In this document: piece after piece, positions 49,784 through 58,985 of the stretch
Position numbering within the stretch: position 1 is the first letter of the stretch
Layout: the number at the start of each line of letters is the position of its first letter
Source of the DNA: Dactylosporangium vinaceum
Lineage (GTDB): Bacteria > Actinomycetota > Actinomycetes > Mycobacteriales > Micromonosporaceae
DNA length: 64,000 nt
Reading direction: 5' to 3'
Assembly: GCF_019904175.1 (NCBI RefSeq)
Contig: NZ_CP061913.1
Span: forward strand, 3,534,001 to 3,598,000
The notes under the pieces: model-generated
Seen by the model: only the letters and a program-made list of their open reading frames with translations
Databases searched by the model: none
Told to the model about the DNA's origin: nothing
Translations under genes and position numbers: made by a program

Positions 49784-51199
49784 ATGTCGTCACGCCCGGA
49801 GTACGACACGGAGGCCCCGCGGCCGGAGCTCTCGGTGAATCCGCTGTTCACCAGGGAGCCGGTCCGGATTCCGCGGGACCGTTTCCCGCGCGCCGAGCTC
49901 GACCCGCAGGTCGCCTACCAGCTGGTCCACGACGAGTTGCTGCTCGACGGCAACCCGCGGCTCAACCTCGCCACGTTCGTCACCACCTGGATGGAGCCCG
50001 AGGCCACTCGGCTGGCGACCGAAAGCCTCATCAAGAACATGATCGACCGGGACGAGTACCCGCGCACAGCCGACCTCGAGAACCGGTGCGTGCGCATGCT
50101 GGCCGGGCTCTGGCACGCCCCCGACGCCCGGCAGGCGCCCGGCTGCTCGACGTCCGGTTCGAGCGAGGCCTGCATGCTCGGCGGGCTGGCCCTCAAGCGC
50201 CGCTGGCAGCACGCGCGCCGGGCCGCCGGGCTGTCGACCGAGCGGCCGAACATCGTCATGGGCATCAACACCCAGGTGTGCTGGCAGAAGTTCGCCGACT
50301 ACTGGGACGTGGAAGCTCGGCTGGTACCGATGGAGGGGGATCGGTTCCATCTGTCCGGGCCGGCGGCGGTGGAGCACTGTGACGAGAACACGATAGGCCT
50401 GGTGGCGATCCTGGGCTCCACGTTCGACGGCAGCTACGAGCCGGTCGCAGACATCTGCGCCGCCTTGGACGAGCTGCACGATCGCACCGGGTGGGACATC
50501 CAGGTCCATGTCGACGCGGCGTCGGGCGGGATGGTCGCGCCGTTCTGCGACCCCGACCTGGTCTGGGATTTCCGGCTGCCGAGGGTCGCCTCGATCAACG
50601 TGTCGGGGCACAAGTACGGCCTGGTGAGCCCGGGCCTCGGCTGGGTGGTCTGGCGCGCCGCCGACGCACTGCCGGAGGACCTGGTGTTCCGGGTGAACTA
50701 CCTGGGTGGCGAGATGCCGACGTTTTCGCTCACGTTCTCCCGTCCGGGCTCGCAGGTCGTCGCGCAGTACTACAACTTCCTGCGCCTCGGCTTCGACGGG
50801 TACCGCAGGGTGCAGCGCTACAGCCGGGAGGTCGCGCAGGCGCTGGCCGGCCGGATCGCCGAACTGGGTCCGTTCCGGCTGCTCACCAGGGGCGGCGAGC
50901 TGCCGGTGCTGGCGGTCGCGCTGCATGAGCAGATCACTGCGTACAGCGTGTTCGACGTCTCGTTGGAGCTGCGTAAGAGCGGCTGGATCGTGCCGGCGTA
51001 CACGTTTCCCGAGCACCGCACCGACCTGGCGGTGCTGCGTATCGTGGTGCGCAACGGGTTCAGCCACGATCTGGCCGACCTGCTGCTGGGCGACCTGCGC
51101 CGGGCGCTGGGCCGGCTGGAGCGGCAGGCCGGCCCGGTCCACGGACCGGAGTCGGCGTCGTTCGCGCACGGCGCCGGCCGTGGCCCCGATCGCGGATGA
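49784..51199 (+). CDS. gadB: Glutamate decarboxylase (PLP)
   Basis: This 471-residue PLP enzyme converts glutamate to GABA and CO2, consuming a proton. The PLP Lys277 sits in SINVSGHKYGLVSPGLGWVVWR; other family motifs are TSGSSEACMLGGLALKRRWQ and VHVDAASGGMVAPF with the PLP-stacking region, and LRLGFDGYRRVQ. AGGAGG nine bases upstream supports ATG 49784. The C-terminal Ala/Gly/Pro-rich tail (last 25 residues) is not conserved. It fits acid resistance or a GABA shunt together with the semialdehyde dehydrogenase; a glutamate/GABA antiporter is not in the window. Confidence 0.94.
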   Translation: MSSRPEYDTEAPRPELSVNPLFTREPVRIPRDRFPRAELDPQVAYQLVHDELLLDGNPRLNLATFVTTWMEPEATRLATESLIKNMIDRDEYPRTADLENRCVRMLAGLWHAPDARQAPGCSTSGSSEACMLGGLALKRRWQHARRAAGLSTERPNIVMGINTQVCWQKFADYWDVEARLVPMEGDRFHLSGPAAVEHCDENTIGLVAILGSTFDGSYEPVADICAALDELHDRTGWDIQVHVDAASGGMVAPFCDPDLVWDFRLPRVASINVSGHKYGLVSPGLGWVVWRAADALPEDLVFRVNYLGGEMPTFSLTFSRPGSQVVAQYYNFLRLGFDGYRRVQRYSREVAQALAGRIAELGPFRLLTRGGELPVLAVALHEQITAYSVFDVSLELRKSGWIVPAYTFPEHRTDLAVLRIVVRNGFSHDLADLLLGDLRRALGRLERQAGPVHGPESASFAHGAGRGPDRG

Positions 51200-51303
51200 C
51201 CACCAGCGGCGGCCCGGCCGTGCGGATCACGCCGGCGACCCGAGGCGGGCCGGTACCGGGACGGACTCTCAGGCCGTATGGACGATGACGGGCGGAGGCG
51301 GCG

Positions 51304-52137
51304 ATGTGCCGATGGCTCGCGTACTCGGGCTCACCACTGCTGCTGGAGGAGATGCTCTACAAGCCGGACCATTCGCTCATCGACCAGAGTCGCCACGCCC
51401 GCCTCGGCGTGGACACCACCAACGGCGACGGGTTCGGCGTCGGCTGGTACGGCGCCGGCGATGTCCCCGGGCTGCTGCGGTCCGTCAGCCCGGCGTGGAG
51501 CGACCGCAACCTCCGGGAGCTGGCCACCCATGTCAGCTCGCCGCTGTTCATGGCGCACGTGCGCTCCTCGACCGGGACGCCGGTCCAGCAGACCAACTGC
51601 CATCCGTTCCGGTACGAGCGGTGGCTGTGGATGCACAACGGCTCCATCGCCCGGTTCGCCACGCTGCGACGCGATCTCATGCTGGCGGTCGGCCCCGAGT
51701 TCTTCCCCGCGATCGAGGGGTCCACCGACTCCGAGCTGATGTTCGTCCTGGCGCTCACCCTCGGCCTGCGCGACGACCCGCCCGGCGCGGTGGCCCGGAT
51801 GGTCGGCATCGTCGAGGCCGCTGCGCTCCGGCACGGTGTCGCGGACCCGGTGCAGATGACCGTCGCCACGTCCGACGGCTCGACGGTCTGGGCTTTCCGC
51901 TACTCCACCCGGCATCAGTCGAGGTCGCTGTTCTACAGCACCGAGACGCGCTGCCTGCGCATGCTCCACCCGGAGATCCCCATGCTCCGGCTGGTGTCGG
52001 ACGAGTCCCGGCTGATCGTCTCCGAACCGTTGGTCGACCTGCCGGGCGCCTGGAACGAGATGCCGGAGTCGGCGTACAGCGTTATCGCGGATGGACGGGA
52101 CGAGATCCGCCCCTTCCGGCCGGAGCCGCCGAGCTGA
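51304..52137 (+). CDS. Class II glutamine amidotransferase (YafJ-like)
   Basis: This 277-residue stand-alone Ntn-type glutamine amidotransferase uses the N-terminal nucleophile Cys2 after Met removal (MCRWLAYSGSP). Other conserved stretches are NGDGFGVGWYG, MAHVRSSTGTPVQQTNCHPFRYERWLWMHNGSI and DSELMFVLALTL. GGAGG lies just upstream of ATG 51304. In this block it may release glutamate and ammonia, feeding the decarboxylase, or process ergothioneine-type intermediates; either is inference. The last 56 bases overlap the convergent reductase gene. Confidence 0.92.
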   Translation: MCRWLAYSGSPLLLEEMLYKPDHSLIDQSRHARLGVDTTNGDGFGVGWYGAGDVPGLLRSVSPAWSDRNLRELATHVSSPLFMAHVRSSTGTPVQQTNCHPFRYERWLWMHNGSIARFATLRRDLMLAVGPEFFPAIEGSTDSELMFVLALTLGLRDDPPGAVARMVGIVEAAALRHGVADPVQMTVATSDGSTVWAFRYSTRHQSRSLFYSTETRCLRMLHPEIPMLRLVSDESRLIVSEPLVDLPGAWNEMPESAYSVIADGRDEIRPFRPEPPS

Positions 52138-53833
52138 CGCCGGCGGCCGGCGATGCGTGGGTGAGGGCGGCTGTGCCGTCGTCGGCCGCGCGGCCGATGC
52201 TTTGCAGGTGCTTCCAGGCCAGCTGTACTGCCGCGGCGCCCTCACCCACGGCCGAGGTGACCCGTTTGATCGACCCGCTGCGCACGTCACCGGCGGCGAA
52301 CACGCCGGGCAGGCTCGTCTGCAGCAGGGGCCGTCCTTGCCGGCCGGGCTCGTCGCTGTCCGGGCCGGTGAGGATGAAACCGTCCCGGTCCGTGACGAGC
52401 CGGCCGGCCAGCCAGCCGGTGCACGGCGCCGCACCGATGAAGACGAACAGCGCGCGGGCGGGAAGTTCGCGGCGCTGCCCGGCGCCGACGTCCTGCACGA
52501 CGAGCCCTTCCAGCGTGTCGTCGCCGAGCAGCTCACGGACTTCGGTGCGCAGGTGGACCTGCACGCTCGGTGTCGTTTCGATGCGATCGATCAGGTAGCG
52601 CGACATGGTCTCCCCGAGATCGCGGCGGGCCAGCAGGTGCACGACCCGGGCGTATCTCGACAGGAACAGTGCCGCCTGGCCGGCCGAGTTGCCGCCGCCC
52701 ACGACCGCGACCGGGTCGTCGTGGCAGAACAGGGCCTCCGACAGCGTTGCCGCGTAGTACACGCTGCTGGCCTCGAACTCCTCGAACCGAGGAACGTCGA
52801 GCTTGCGGTACTGGGCGCCGGTGGCGATCAGGACGGTCCGGGTCGTGACCTCACCGCCGTTGTCGAGCGCGATGACGTAGTTGCCGTCCCGTTCCTCCAG
52901 CCCGCACGCCCGGGCCGGCACATTGAACGCCGCTCCGAATTTCTCGGCCTGCACGACCGCCCGCTCGGCCAGTTCCCCGCCGGAGATCCCGGCCGGGAAG
53001 CCGGGGTAGTTCTCGATCCGTGACGACCGGGCGGCCTGGCCGCCGGTGGCGAACTCGTCCAGGGTGACCGTCACCAGCCCCTCCGAGGCGCCGTAGACGG
53101 CGGCGGCGAGGCCGGCCGGGCCGGCCCCGACGACGGCGAGGTCGCACACCGTGACACCGGGCCGGGGTGCGGGGAGGCCGACCGCCCGGGCCAGCTGGGC
53201 GTTGCTCGGGTTGCGCAGCACCTGCCCGCTCGGGCAGATCACCATCGGAGTGTCCTCGGGCCGCACCTGGAGCCCGCGCAGCAGCGCCTCGGCTTCCTGA
53301 TCCTGCTCCAGGTCGAGCCAATGGTGGGGAATGCGGTTGCGGGCGGCGAACTCGCGCAGCCGCCGGTTGTCGGGCGAGAAGCGGGAGCCGATGATCCGCA
53401 GTCCGGCGCCGCGGCCGATGAGCAGCGAGCGGCGGGTGAGGTACGCCTTCAGGATCAGGTCGGCCAGGGTGGAATCCTGCACGATGACCGCCTTGAGCCG
53501 GTCGACCGGCACCCTGAGCACGTCGCCGGGCTCGTCCACCCGCGAGGTGCAGAAGGCCGCCTGGCCGGTGATCAGGCTCAGCTCACCGAGGAACCGCCCC
53601 GGACCGTGCACGCCGATGACCCGCTCGTCGCCGTCGGACCCCTCGACGTCGACCGCCTTGCCGGAGAGCACCACGACGAAGTCGTAATGCTCCTCGCCCT
53701 GCCGGATGAGCACCTCGCCGGTCTGCGTGCGGTGGCGTGCCCCCTGCCCGGCGAGCGCCTCGATGTGGGCCTCGTCCAGGCCCGGGTCGGCCCAGTCAGG
53801 GTTCGGCGTCTCGGTTGGCATCTTCACGTCCAC
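52082..53833 (-). CDS. cNMP-binding / thioredoxin-like / thioredoxin-reductase-like fusion oxidoreductase
   Basis: This 583-residue protein has three domains. Residues 20-135 are a cyclic-nucleotide-binding domain (TGEVLIRQGEEHYDFVVVLSGKAVDV, GPGRFLGELSLITGQ). Residues 145-225 are a thioredoxin-like insert with RIIGSRFSPDNRRLREFAARNRIPHHWLDL and TPMVICPSGQVLRNPS. Residues 230-555 are an FAD/NAD(P) reductase with VVGAGPAGLAAAVYGASEGLVTVTLDE, VVGGGNSAGQAALFLSRYA and VFAAGDVRSGS. Where true thioredoxin reductases have CxxC it reads EALFCHDD, so disulfide transfer is not possible. The C-terminal tail overlaps the amidotransferase gene. I infer a cNMP- or redox-gated dehydrogenase. Confidence 0.9.
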   Translation of the reverse strand: MDVKMPTETPNPDWADPGLDEAHIEALAGQGARHRTQTGEVLIRQGEEHYDFVVVLSGKAVDVEGSDGDERVIGVHGPGRFLGELSLITGQAAFCTSRVDEPGDVLRVPVDRLKAVIVQDSTLADLILKAYLTRRSLLIGRGAGLRIIGSRFSPDNRRLREFAARNRIPHHWLDLEQDQEAEALLRGLQVRPEDTPMVICPSGQVLRNPSNAQLARAVGLPAPRPGVTVCDLAVVGAGPAGLAAAVYGASEGLVTVTLDEFATGGQAARSSRIENYPGFPAGISGGELAERAVVQAEKFGAAFNVPARACGLEERDGNYVIALDNGGEVTTRTVLIATGAQYRKLDVPRFEEFEASSVYYAATLSEALFCHDDPVAVVGGGNSAGQAALFLSRYARVVHLLARRDLGETMSRYLIDRIETTPSVQVHLRTEVRELLGDDTLEGLVVQDVGAGQRRELPARALFVFIGAAPCTGWLAGRLVTDRDGFILTGPDSDEPGRQGRPLLQTSLPGVFAAGDVRSGSIKRVTSAVGEGAAAVQLAWKHLQSIGRAADDGTAALTHASPAAGVSSAAPAGRGGSRPVHPR

Positions 53834-53983
53834 CCCCTACGTCAGCGGCGCGAGCGGCCCGATCGAGCCGGGCCGACCGCGGCTCGTCGTGCTGGCCTAC
53901 CCGCGCGACCGGCAAGTATGCCCAGCGCCGCCTCACCCTGGCGAGAGGGTACGAATCCGCCCGGACCGGGCAACCGTTGGGTG

Positions 53984-55834
53984 ATGTGCGCGTCGTCGTT
54001 CCCGCCGATCGAGTCGTACGGTTTCCTGTCCGACTGCGAGACGACAGCACTCGTCGCGCCCAGCGGGAACGTGGAGTGGCTGTGCCTGCCGCGGCTCGAC
54101 TCGCCGAGCGTCTTCGGCGCGATCCTGGACCGGGGCGCCGGCGGGTTCCGGGTGGGGCCCGCGGACATCATGGTGCCGGCCGCGCGCCGGTACCTGCCGG
54201 GCACGATGGTGCTGGAGACCAGCTGGGGCACGCCGACCGGCTGGCTCGTCGTCTGCGACGTGCTGCTCATGGGCCCCTGGCACCACGACGCCGAGCGGTC
54301 ACCGACACACTGCCGGGCGCCGACCGACTACGACGCCGAGCACGTGTTGCTGCGCACGATCCGCTGCGTCAACGGTGAGGTGCAGGTCAACCTGGACTGC
54401 GAGCCGATCTTCGGCTACGGCCTGCTGCCGGGGCGCTGGGAGTACCCGGGCGTGGACTACCACGAGGGCCTCTGCCGCGCCGAGGGCAGCGACGTCCAGC
54501 TGCGGCTCACCACCGACCTGCGGATCGGCTTCGAGGCGAGCCGCGCGATCGGCCGGACGTTGCTCAAGGACGGCGACCGGCGGTTCTGCGCACTGTCGTG
54601 GACCGGGCACGAGCCGCCGCGCGACTGTGACGACGCCCAGCGGCGGCTGGTCTGGACCGCCCACCATTGGCAGCACTGGCTGGCCCGGGGCGCCTTCCCG
54701 GACCATCCCTTCCGGGCCCACCTGGAGCGCAGCGCACTGACGCTGAAGGGGTTGAGCTACGCGCCGACCGGCGCCCTCGCCGCCGCGGCCACGACCTCCC
54801 TGCCCGAGGCCCCCGGCGGCGAGCGTAACTTCGACTACCGGTACAGCTGGATCCGCGACTCCTCGTTCGCGCTGTGGGCGCTGAACACGCTCGGCTTCGA
54901 GTGGGAGGCCGACGACTACCGCCGGTTCATCACCGAGATCGCCGGCCGGTACATCGACCTGCAGGTCATGTACGGCGTCGGCGGGGAGCACGACCTCACC
55001 GAGTCCACTCTGGACCATCTGCACGGCTACCGTGGTGCCCGCCCGGTGCGGATCGGCAACGACGCGTTCCAGCACCGCCAGCACGACGTGTGGGGCACGA
55101 TTCTGGACTCGGTGTACCTGCACACCAAGACCCGCGACCGGCTCGAGGACCGGCTGTGGGGGGTGCTGGTGCACCAGGTGGAGAGCGCCGTGAAGCACTG
55201 GCGGGAGCCGGACCGCGGGATCTGGGAGGTGCGTGGCGAACCGCGGCATTTCACGTCGTCGAAGGTCATGTGCTGGGTGGCGATGGACCGGGGCGCCCGC
55301 CTGGCCCGGCTGCGCGAGGAGTGGGACCGGGCCGAGCGGTGGCAGCGGTGCGCGGACGAGGTCCACGCCGACGTCCTGGCCAACGGCGTCGACGAGCGCG
55401 GTGTCTTCAAGCAGGACTACTACAGCGCCACCCTCGACGCCTCGCTGCTGCTGGTGCCGCTGGTGCGCTTCCTGCCGCCGGACGACCCGCGGGTCCGGGC
55501 GACAGTGCTGGCCATCGCCGACGAGCTCACCGTCAACGACCTCGTGCTGCGGTACCGCACCGAGACGACCGACGACGGTTTCACGGGCGTGGAAGGCACG
55601 TTCGCGGTGTGCTCGTTCTGGCTGGTCTCCGCGTTGGTGGAGATCGGCGAGGCGGAACGCGGCCGGCGGCTGTGCTGCAAGTTGCTGTCGTTCGCCGGGC
55701 CGCTCGGCCTCTACGCCGAGCAGATCCAGCCGGACAGCGGCCGGCACCTCGGCAACTTCCCGCAGGCGCTCACCCACCTGGCCCTCATCAACGCGGTCTT
55801 CCACGTGATCCGCGGCGGCGAGGCGTGCTCCTGA
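53984..55834 (+). CDS. GH15-family glucoamylase / trehalase
   Basis: This 616-residue cytoplasmic glycoside hydrolase family 15 protein is of the actinobacterial type, known for alpha-trehalase or glucoamylase activity. Motifs are IESYGFLSDCETTALVAPSGNVEWLCLPR at the start, YRYSWIRDSSFALWAL, WEVRGEPRHFTSSKVMCWVAMDRG with the acid Glu, and VEGTFAVCSFWLVSALVEIGE with the base Glu. There is no signal peptide. ATG 53984 (MCASSFPPIESYGF) or GTG three bases earlier are equal choices. It is divergent from the reductase. In this stress block it could mobilise trehalose or glycogen. Confidence 0.92.
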   Translation: MCASSFPPIESYGFLSDCETTALVAPSGNVEWLCLPRLDSPSVFGAILDRGAGGFRVGPADIMVPAARRYLPGTMVLETSWGTPTGWLVVCDVLLMGPWHHDAERSPTHCRAPTDYDAEHVLLRTIRCVNGEVQVNLDCEPIFGYGLLPGRWEYPGVDYHEGLCRAEGSDVQLRLTTDLRIGFEASRAIGRTLLKDGDRRFCALSWTGHEPPRDCDDAQRRLVWTAHHWQHWLARGAFPDHPFRAHLERSALTLKGLSYAPTGALAAAATTSLPEAPGGERNFDYRYSWIRDSSFALWALNTLGFEWEADDYRRFITEIAGRYIDLQVMYGVGGEHDLTESTLDHLHGYRGARPVRIGNDAFQHRQHDVWGTILDSVYLHTKTRDRLEDRLWGVLVHQVESAVKHWREPDRGIWEVRGEPRHFTSSKVMCWVAMDRGARLARLREEWDRAERWQRCADEVHADVLANGVDERGVFKQDYYSATLDASLLLVPLVRFLPPDDPRVRATVLAIADELTVNDLVLRYRTETTDDGFTGVEGTFAVCSFWLVSALVEIGEAERGRRLCCKLLSFAGPLGLYAEQIQPDSGRHLGNFPQALTHLALINAVFHVIRGGEACS

Positions 55835-55850
55835 CCGGACGTGACGCCGT

Positions 55851-56231
55851 TCAGGGCGCTGTCGTGGCCAGCGCGCGGTATTCGGCGGGCAGCTGGGACA
55901 GCGCGTGCCGCAGGTGCGTGCCGTCGGCCGTCTGGCTGAGCGTGGTCAGCACCGCCCGGACTCCGCGGGTGACCTCCTCCTGCTTGAGGCCCGTGCGCCG
56001 GGCCAGCGCGTGGAGGAAATTGTGCAGCGGCACCGGATGCGCCCCGCCGTCGTGCCGCGGGGGGAGGTTGGCGGCCAGATCCTCCGGAAGGTTGATCGCG
56101 AGCTCCTGGAGTTCGCCGCCGCTGAGCTGTTTGCCCATCTCCTCCAGCGTGGCGCGGATGAGGTCCGCGGCCTCTTCCTTGGCCAGAACGGCCCGGTCCG
56201 CCACCACTGCGCTGAGTGCCCGCTCGTCCAT
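55851..56231 (-). CDS. DUF2267-domain protein (short)
   Basis: This 126-residue single DUF2267 domain has VAKEEAADLIRATLEEMGKQLSGGELQELAINLPEDLAANLPP and the later LTTLSQTADGTHLRHALSQLPAEYRALATTAP repeat half. It is all-helical and related to the longer protein next door. ATG 56231 with GAGAGGGA upstream is the natural start; the longer open frame upstream is low-complexity. DUF2267 genes frequently sit in DosR-like dormancy islands. The 3' end nearly touches the GH15 stop. Confidence 0.82.
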   Translation of the reverse strand: MDERALSAVVADRAVLAKEEAADLIRATLEEMGKQLSGGELQELAINLPEDLAANLPPRHDGGAHPVPLHNFLHALARRTGLKQEEVTRGVRAVLTTLSQTADGTHLRHALSQLPAEYRALATTAP

Positions 56232-56508
56232 CGTCGTCCCTCTCGCTGCAATGAAGACGTCGAGGTCGTCGACGTGGAGCCGGCCGTGCTGATGCGCGGG
56301 CGGAGTATCGAGGTGATGGGACACGGTTGCCAGCCCTTCTCCGGACCGGCAGCTCGAACGTAACAAGGGCCACCGGACCCGTTCGGTGAATCGGCGAACA
56401 GACAGGTGCTTCATCCGGTCCGGGTGAGCGCCGCGAACCGGTCGCCCGGGCCGGAGCCGCGCTCGGGGCACGCTGGGTCGGCCGGCGCCCCGAGCGGGCG
56501 TTGAGCGG

Positions 56509-57420
56509 TCAGCCGGGCAGGATCGCGGAGTACTCCTTCGGCAGCTGGGCCACCGTGTCGCGGTACTCCTTCTCGGGCACGATGTTGCGCAGCACGGTGA
56601 GCACGGCGCGGGCGTGCGCGGCGGCCTGTTCCTCGGTGACGCCCGGGCCCTCCGCGACGGCGATCTCGTCGAGGAACTGCTCGAGCGCCATGCGCCGCGG
56701 CCGGCCGCGGCTGCGCTGCGTGCCGCGGTCGAACGCGGGGTGCAGCTCGGGCGGGACGAACGGCTTGAGGTCGTCGATCTGCCCGGCGGAGACCCGCATG
56801 GCGAGGGTCTCCAGGACGGCCTCGGTGACCAGGCGGGCCGCGCCCCGGTCGAGCCCCGTCCGCTCGGCGACCTGGTCGATGAACTCGTCCGCGGACACCA
56901 CCCCGATGAAGTCCGGCGGGCCGCCGGCCGGTGCTTCGGTGGCGTCGGTCGCCGTGTCGGTCCGCTCGCGCGCGGCGGCGTCCGGCTGGGCCGTTGCTGT
57001 GCCGCGCGGGTCGGTCCCCTCCCGCGGCAGCTCGGCGCGGCGCGGCTCGCCGGCCGGCTCGAACAGCGGGCCGAAGTCGGTCGGCAGCTCGGCGCGCAGC
57101 TGCCGGTACGCTTCGCCCGCGGCCGCCTCGCGCAGGGCCATCAGCACCGCGTGCGCGGCGTACTCGGCGGCGGTGGGCGAGGCCCCGATGTGCCGGCCGA
57201 GGCGGCGCAGGTATTCGTCGGCGCCGTAGCTCTCGGCGGGGCCGTCGTGCCGCAGGTATGGCCGGAACCGGTCGGGCAGCTGGTCGGCCAGGCCGGCGGC
57301 GGCATCCGCCGAGATGCCCTGGGCCAGCACGCTCACGGCCACGCGGCTGACCGTGTCCACCCGACCCGGCTCGACCCCGCCCTGATCCCGTACCAGCCCG
57401 ATGAAGGTGTCGTACTCCAT
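56509..57420 (-). CDS. Tandem DUF2267-domain protein
   Basis: In this 303-residue protein the first DUF2267 repeat spans residues 1-118 (MEYDTFIGLVRDQGGVEPGRV and AAEYAAHAVLMALREAAAGEAYRQLRAELPTDFGPLF). An acidic, Ala/Thr-rich linker (about 119-165) follows, then a second repeat (about 170-303) beginning FIGVVSADEFIDQVAERTGLDRGAARLVTEAVLETL. Repeats share the LPxDFxxLF/LPxEYxxIL end. Function unknown; the family is linked to hypoxia and stress regulons. Confidence 0.85.
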   Translation of the reverse strand: MEYDTFIGLVRDQGGVEPGRVDTVSRVAVSVLAQGISADAAAGLADQLPDRFRPYLRHDGPAESYGADEYLRRLGRHIGASPTAAEYAAHAVLMALREAAAGEAYRQLRAELPTDFGPLFEPAGEPRRAELPREGTDPRGTATAQPDAAARERTDTATDATEAPAGGPPDFIGVVSADEFIDQVAERTGLDRGAARLVTEAVLETLAMRVSAGQIDDLKPFVPPELHPAFDRGTQRSRGRPRRMALEQFLDEIAVAEGPGVTEEQAAAHARAVLTVLRNIVPEKEYRDTVAQLPKEYSAILPG

Positions 57421-57459
57421 AGCCCTCTCCCACTCCGATGAGGGTCATTTCGGACATTT

Positions 57460-58392
57460 TTACTGTACGCCCGGGCCCTCGTCTCTCCAACCGCTCGGAG
57501 CCGCGGTCGAACCGGGGGCCGGCCGCGTTCGGAGCTGGTAGGACACCGCGCAGGCGGTGAGGGCCAGACCGTAGCCGGCGAAGGAGATCGGCATGGCGAC
57601 GCCGATGTACGACAGCGCACCGAAGCCGCTGCGGCCATGCCACCGCAGGACACCACCCGTCACCAGGCCGACATAGACCGCGGCGCCCAGCCCGTACAGC
57701 ACGAATGTCGGGGCGATCAGCCAGACGGGAACGATCGGCAGGAAGCGGGGCACTCGCCGACCGGCCAGCAGGAGCGTCCAGCGGGGGAACACCATGCCCC
57801 AGGGCCGGACCGGACCGAGCAGCAGGAACACGGCCAGGCCCAGGCCGACGCAGAGCGCAGCGGCCATGCTGTAGGACGGGCGGGCCGGGCCGGGCTCGAG
57901 GCCGGGCACCCCGAATGCGGCGAGCAGGTGCACGCCGCCGTACGGCAGCCAGGCCACACAGCCGGCGTAGGCGATCCGGCAGATCCGCGCCGGGGCGGCG
58001 GTCGCGGGCGGCCGGACGCCACCAGTACCGCGCCGCACGACGACCGCGACCAGCAGCGCGCCGGCGGCCGTCAGCCCGAGCCGTTGCAGGAAGGCGGGCC
58101 AGTCGGGGTCCCCGTGGCGGTCGGTGACGGTGCCGGTGAGCGCGAGTTCGACGAGGTTGAGCAGCAGCCAGCAACTGCCGGCCAGCAGCACTACGGCCAG
58201 CGGCCACACCGCCCATCGGCGGCGGGTCAGGACCACGACGCTCGCGAGCAACAGCACCGCTGCGCCGGGCCACGCCGCGTGCGGGAACCCGGCGAACTCG
58301 TCCTGGCCGGCGAACGCGCCGATGCCGGTACCGATGCCGAACAATGCGGTGCATACGCCTGCCGCCCCAGCGGCCCAAACCGTCGATCGCAT
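57460..58392 (-). CDS. Polytopic membrane protein of unknown function
   Basis: This 310-residue protein has about eight hydrophobic helices, starting MRSTVWAAGAAGVCTALFGIG, with arginine-rich loops. It carries WVxWLPYGGVHL-like stretch CVAWLPYGGVHLLAAFGVPG and GPVRPWGMVFPRWTLLLAGRRVPRFLPIVPVWLIAP. I recognise this organisation from uncharacterised actinomycete membrane proteins only. ATG 58392 is taken; the preceding 45 codons do not look like protein. No partner is apparent. Confidence 0.78.
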   Translation of the reverse strand: MRSTVWAAGAAGVCTALFGIGTGIGAFAGQDEFAGFPHAAWPGAAVLLLASVVVLTRRRWAVWPLAVVLLAGSCWLLLNLVELALTGTVTDRHGDPDWPAFLQRLGLTAAGALLVAVVVRRGTGGVRPPATAAPARICRIAYAGCVAWLPYGGVHLLAAFGVPGLEPGPARPSYSMAAALCVGLGLAVFLLLGPVRPWGMVFPRWTLLLAGRRVPRFLPIVPVWLIAPTFVLYGLGAAVYVGLVTGGVLRWHGRSGFGALSYIGVAMPISFAGYGLALTACAVSYQLRTRPAPGSTAAPSGWRDEGPGVQ

Positions 58393-58523
58393 GCCCGCAG
58401 TCTCAGCGTCCCACCTGTGCCCGCACTGAGTCAGGCTGAGTCCATCCACAGAAGCGTAGGTGTGCCTGGAACGCGAGACAGGCCACCGTAAATGACCGTC
58501 CACAAGGGACGGCAAAGCATTGA

Positions 58524-58985
58524 TCACTCCTGTCGGGAACCCTCAGAGCTCCATGTCTGCTCAGCGGCGCGGCGGTGGCTGAGGATGGCAAGGCTGACGA
58601 GATGCATCTGGAGCGCGCCGCTCGGTGATGGCTGTACTGTGCCGCGGAGGGTGACTCGTTCGCATATTGCGGCGTGGACCGCTGCTGTCAGCGCCGCAGG
58701 ATAATGGATCTGCGCCGCGGCGCGCCGGTCGTCGGTGCACAGCTCAATGTGGCAGTGTCCGTCGAAGACGGCGCTGGCCTCCAGAACGCCGACCAGACTT
58801 ACGACTTCGCGTTCCAGCTTGGTCTGCGGTTGCGGGTTGTCATGCTCAATGCGGCTGGACGGCGTGGCGAGGGGTCTGGACTTCATCGGGCGGCTCCACC
58901 GTCGACTCGGCTGATGCACCGAGGCGCTCGTCTTCTTGGGGTCCGAACTCGTGAGCGCGTTTTCCGCTTCGTTTCCTTGTCGCAT
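58524..58985 (-). CDS. Doubtful small protein with OB-fold-like C-terminus in a lower-GC island
   Basis: This 153-residue possible gene is unlike its neighbours. The first 55 residues look random; residues 60-130 read as a beta-rich domain (VVSLVGVLEASAVFDGHCHIELCTDD, PAALTAAVHAAICERVTLRGTVQPSPS) that could be an OB-like fold. GC is lower than around it. The ATG at 58985 is the best start. No Shine-Dalgarno is obvious. It could be a remnant or a recently acquired gene; function unknown. Confidence 0.45.
   Translation of the reverse strand: MRQGNEAENALTSSDPKKTSASVHQPSRRWSRPMKSRPLATPSSRIEHDNPQPQTKLEREVVSLVGVLEASAVFDGHCHIELCTDDRRAAAQIHYPAALTAAVHAAICERVTLRGTVQPSPSGALQMHLVSLAILSHRRAAEQTWSSEGSRQE

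Noticed and set aside
55851..56471. Longer 206-codon version of the short DUF2267 protein
   Set aside because: The first 80 codons are low-complexity and precede a better ATG with a Shine-Dalgarno at 56231.
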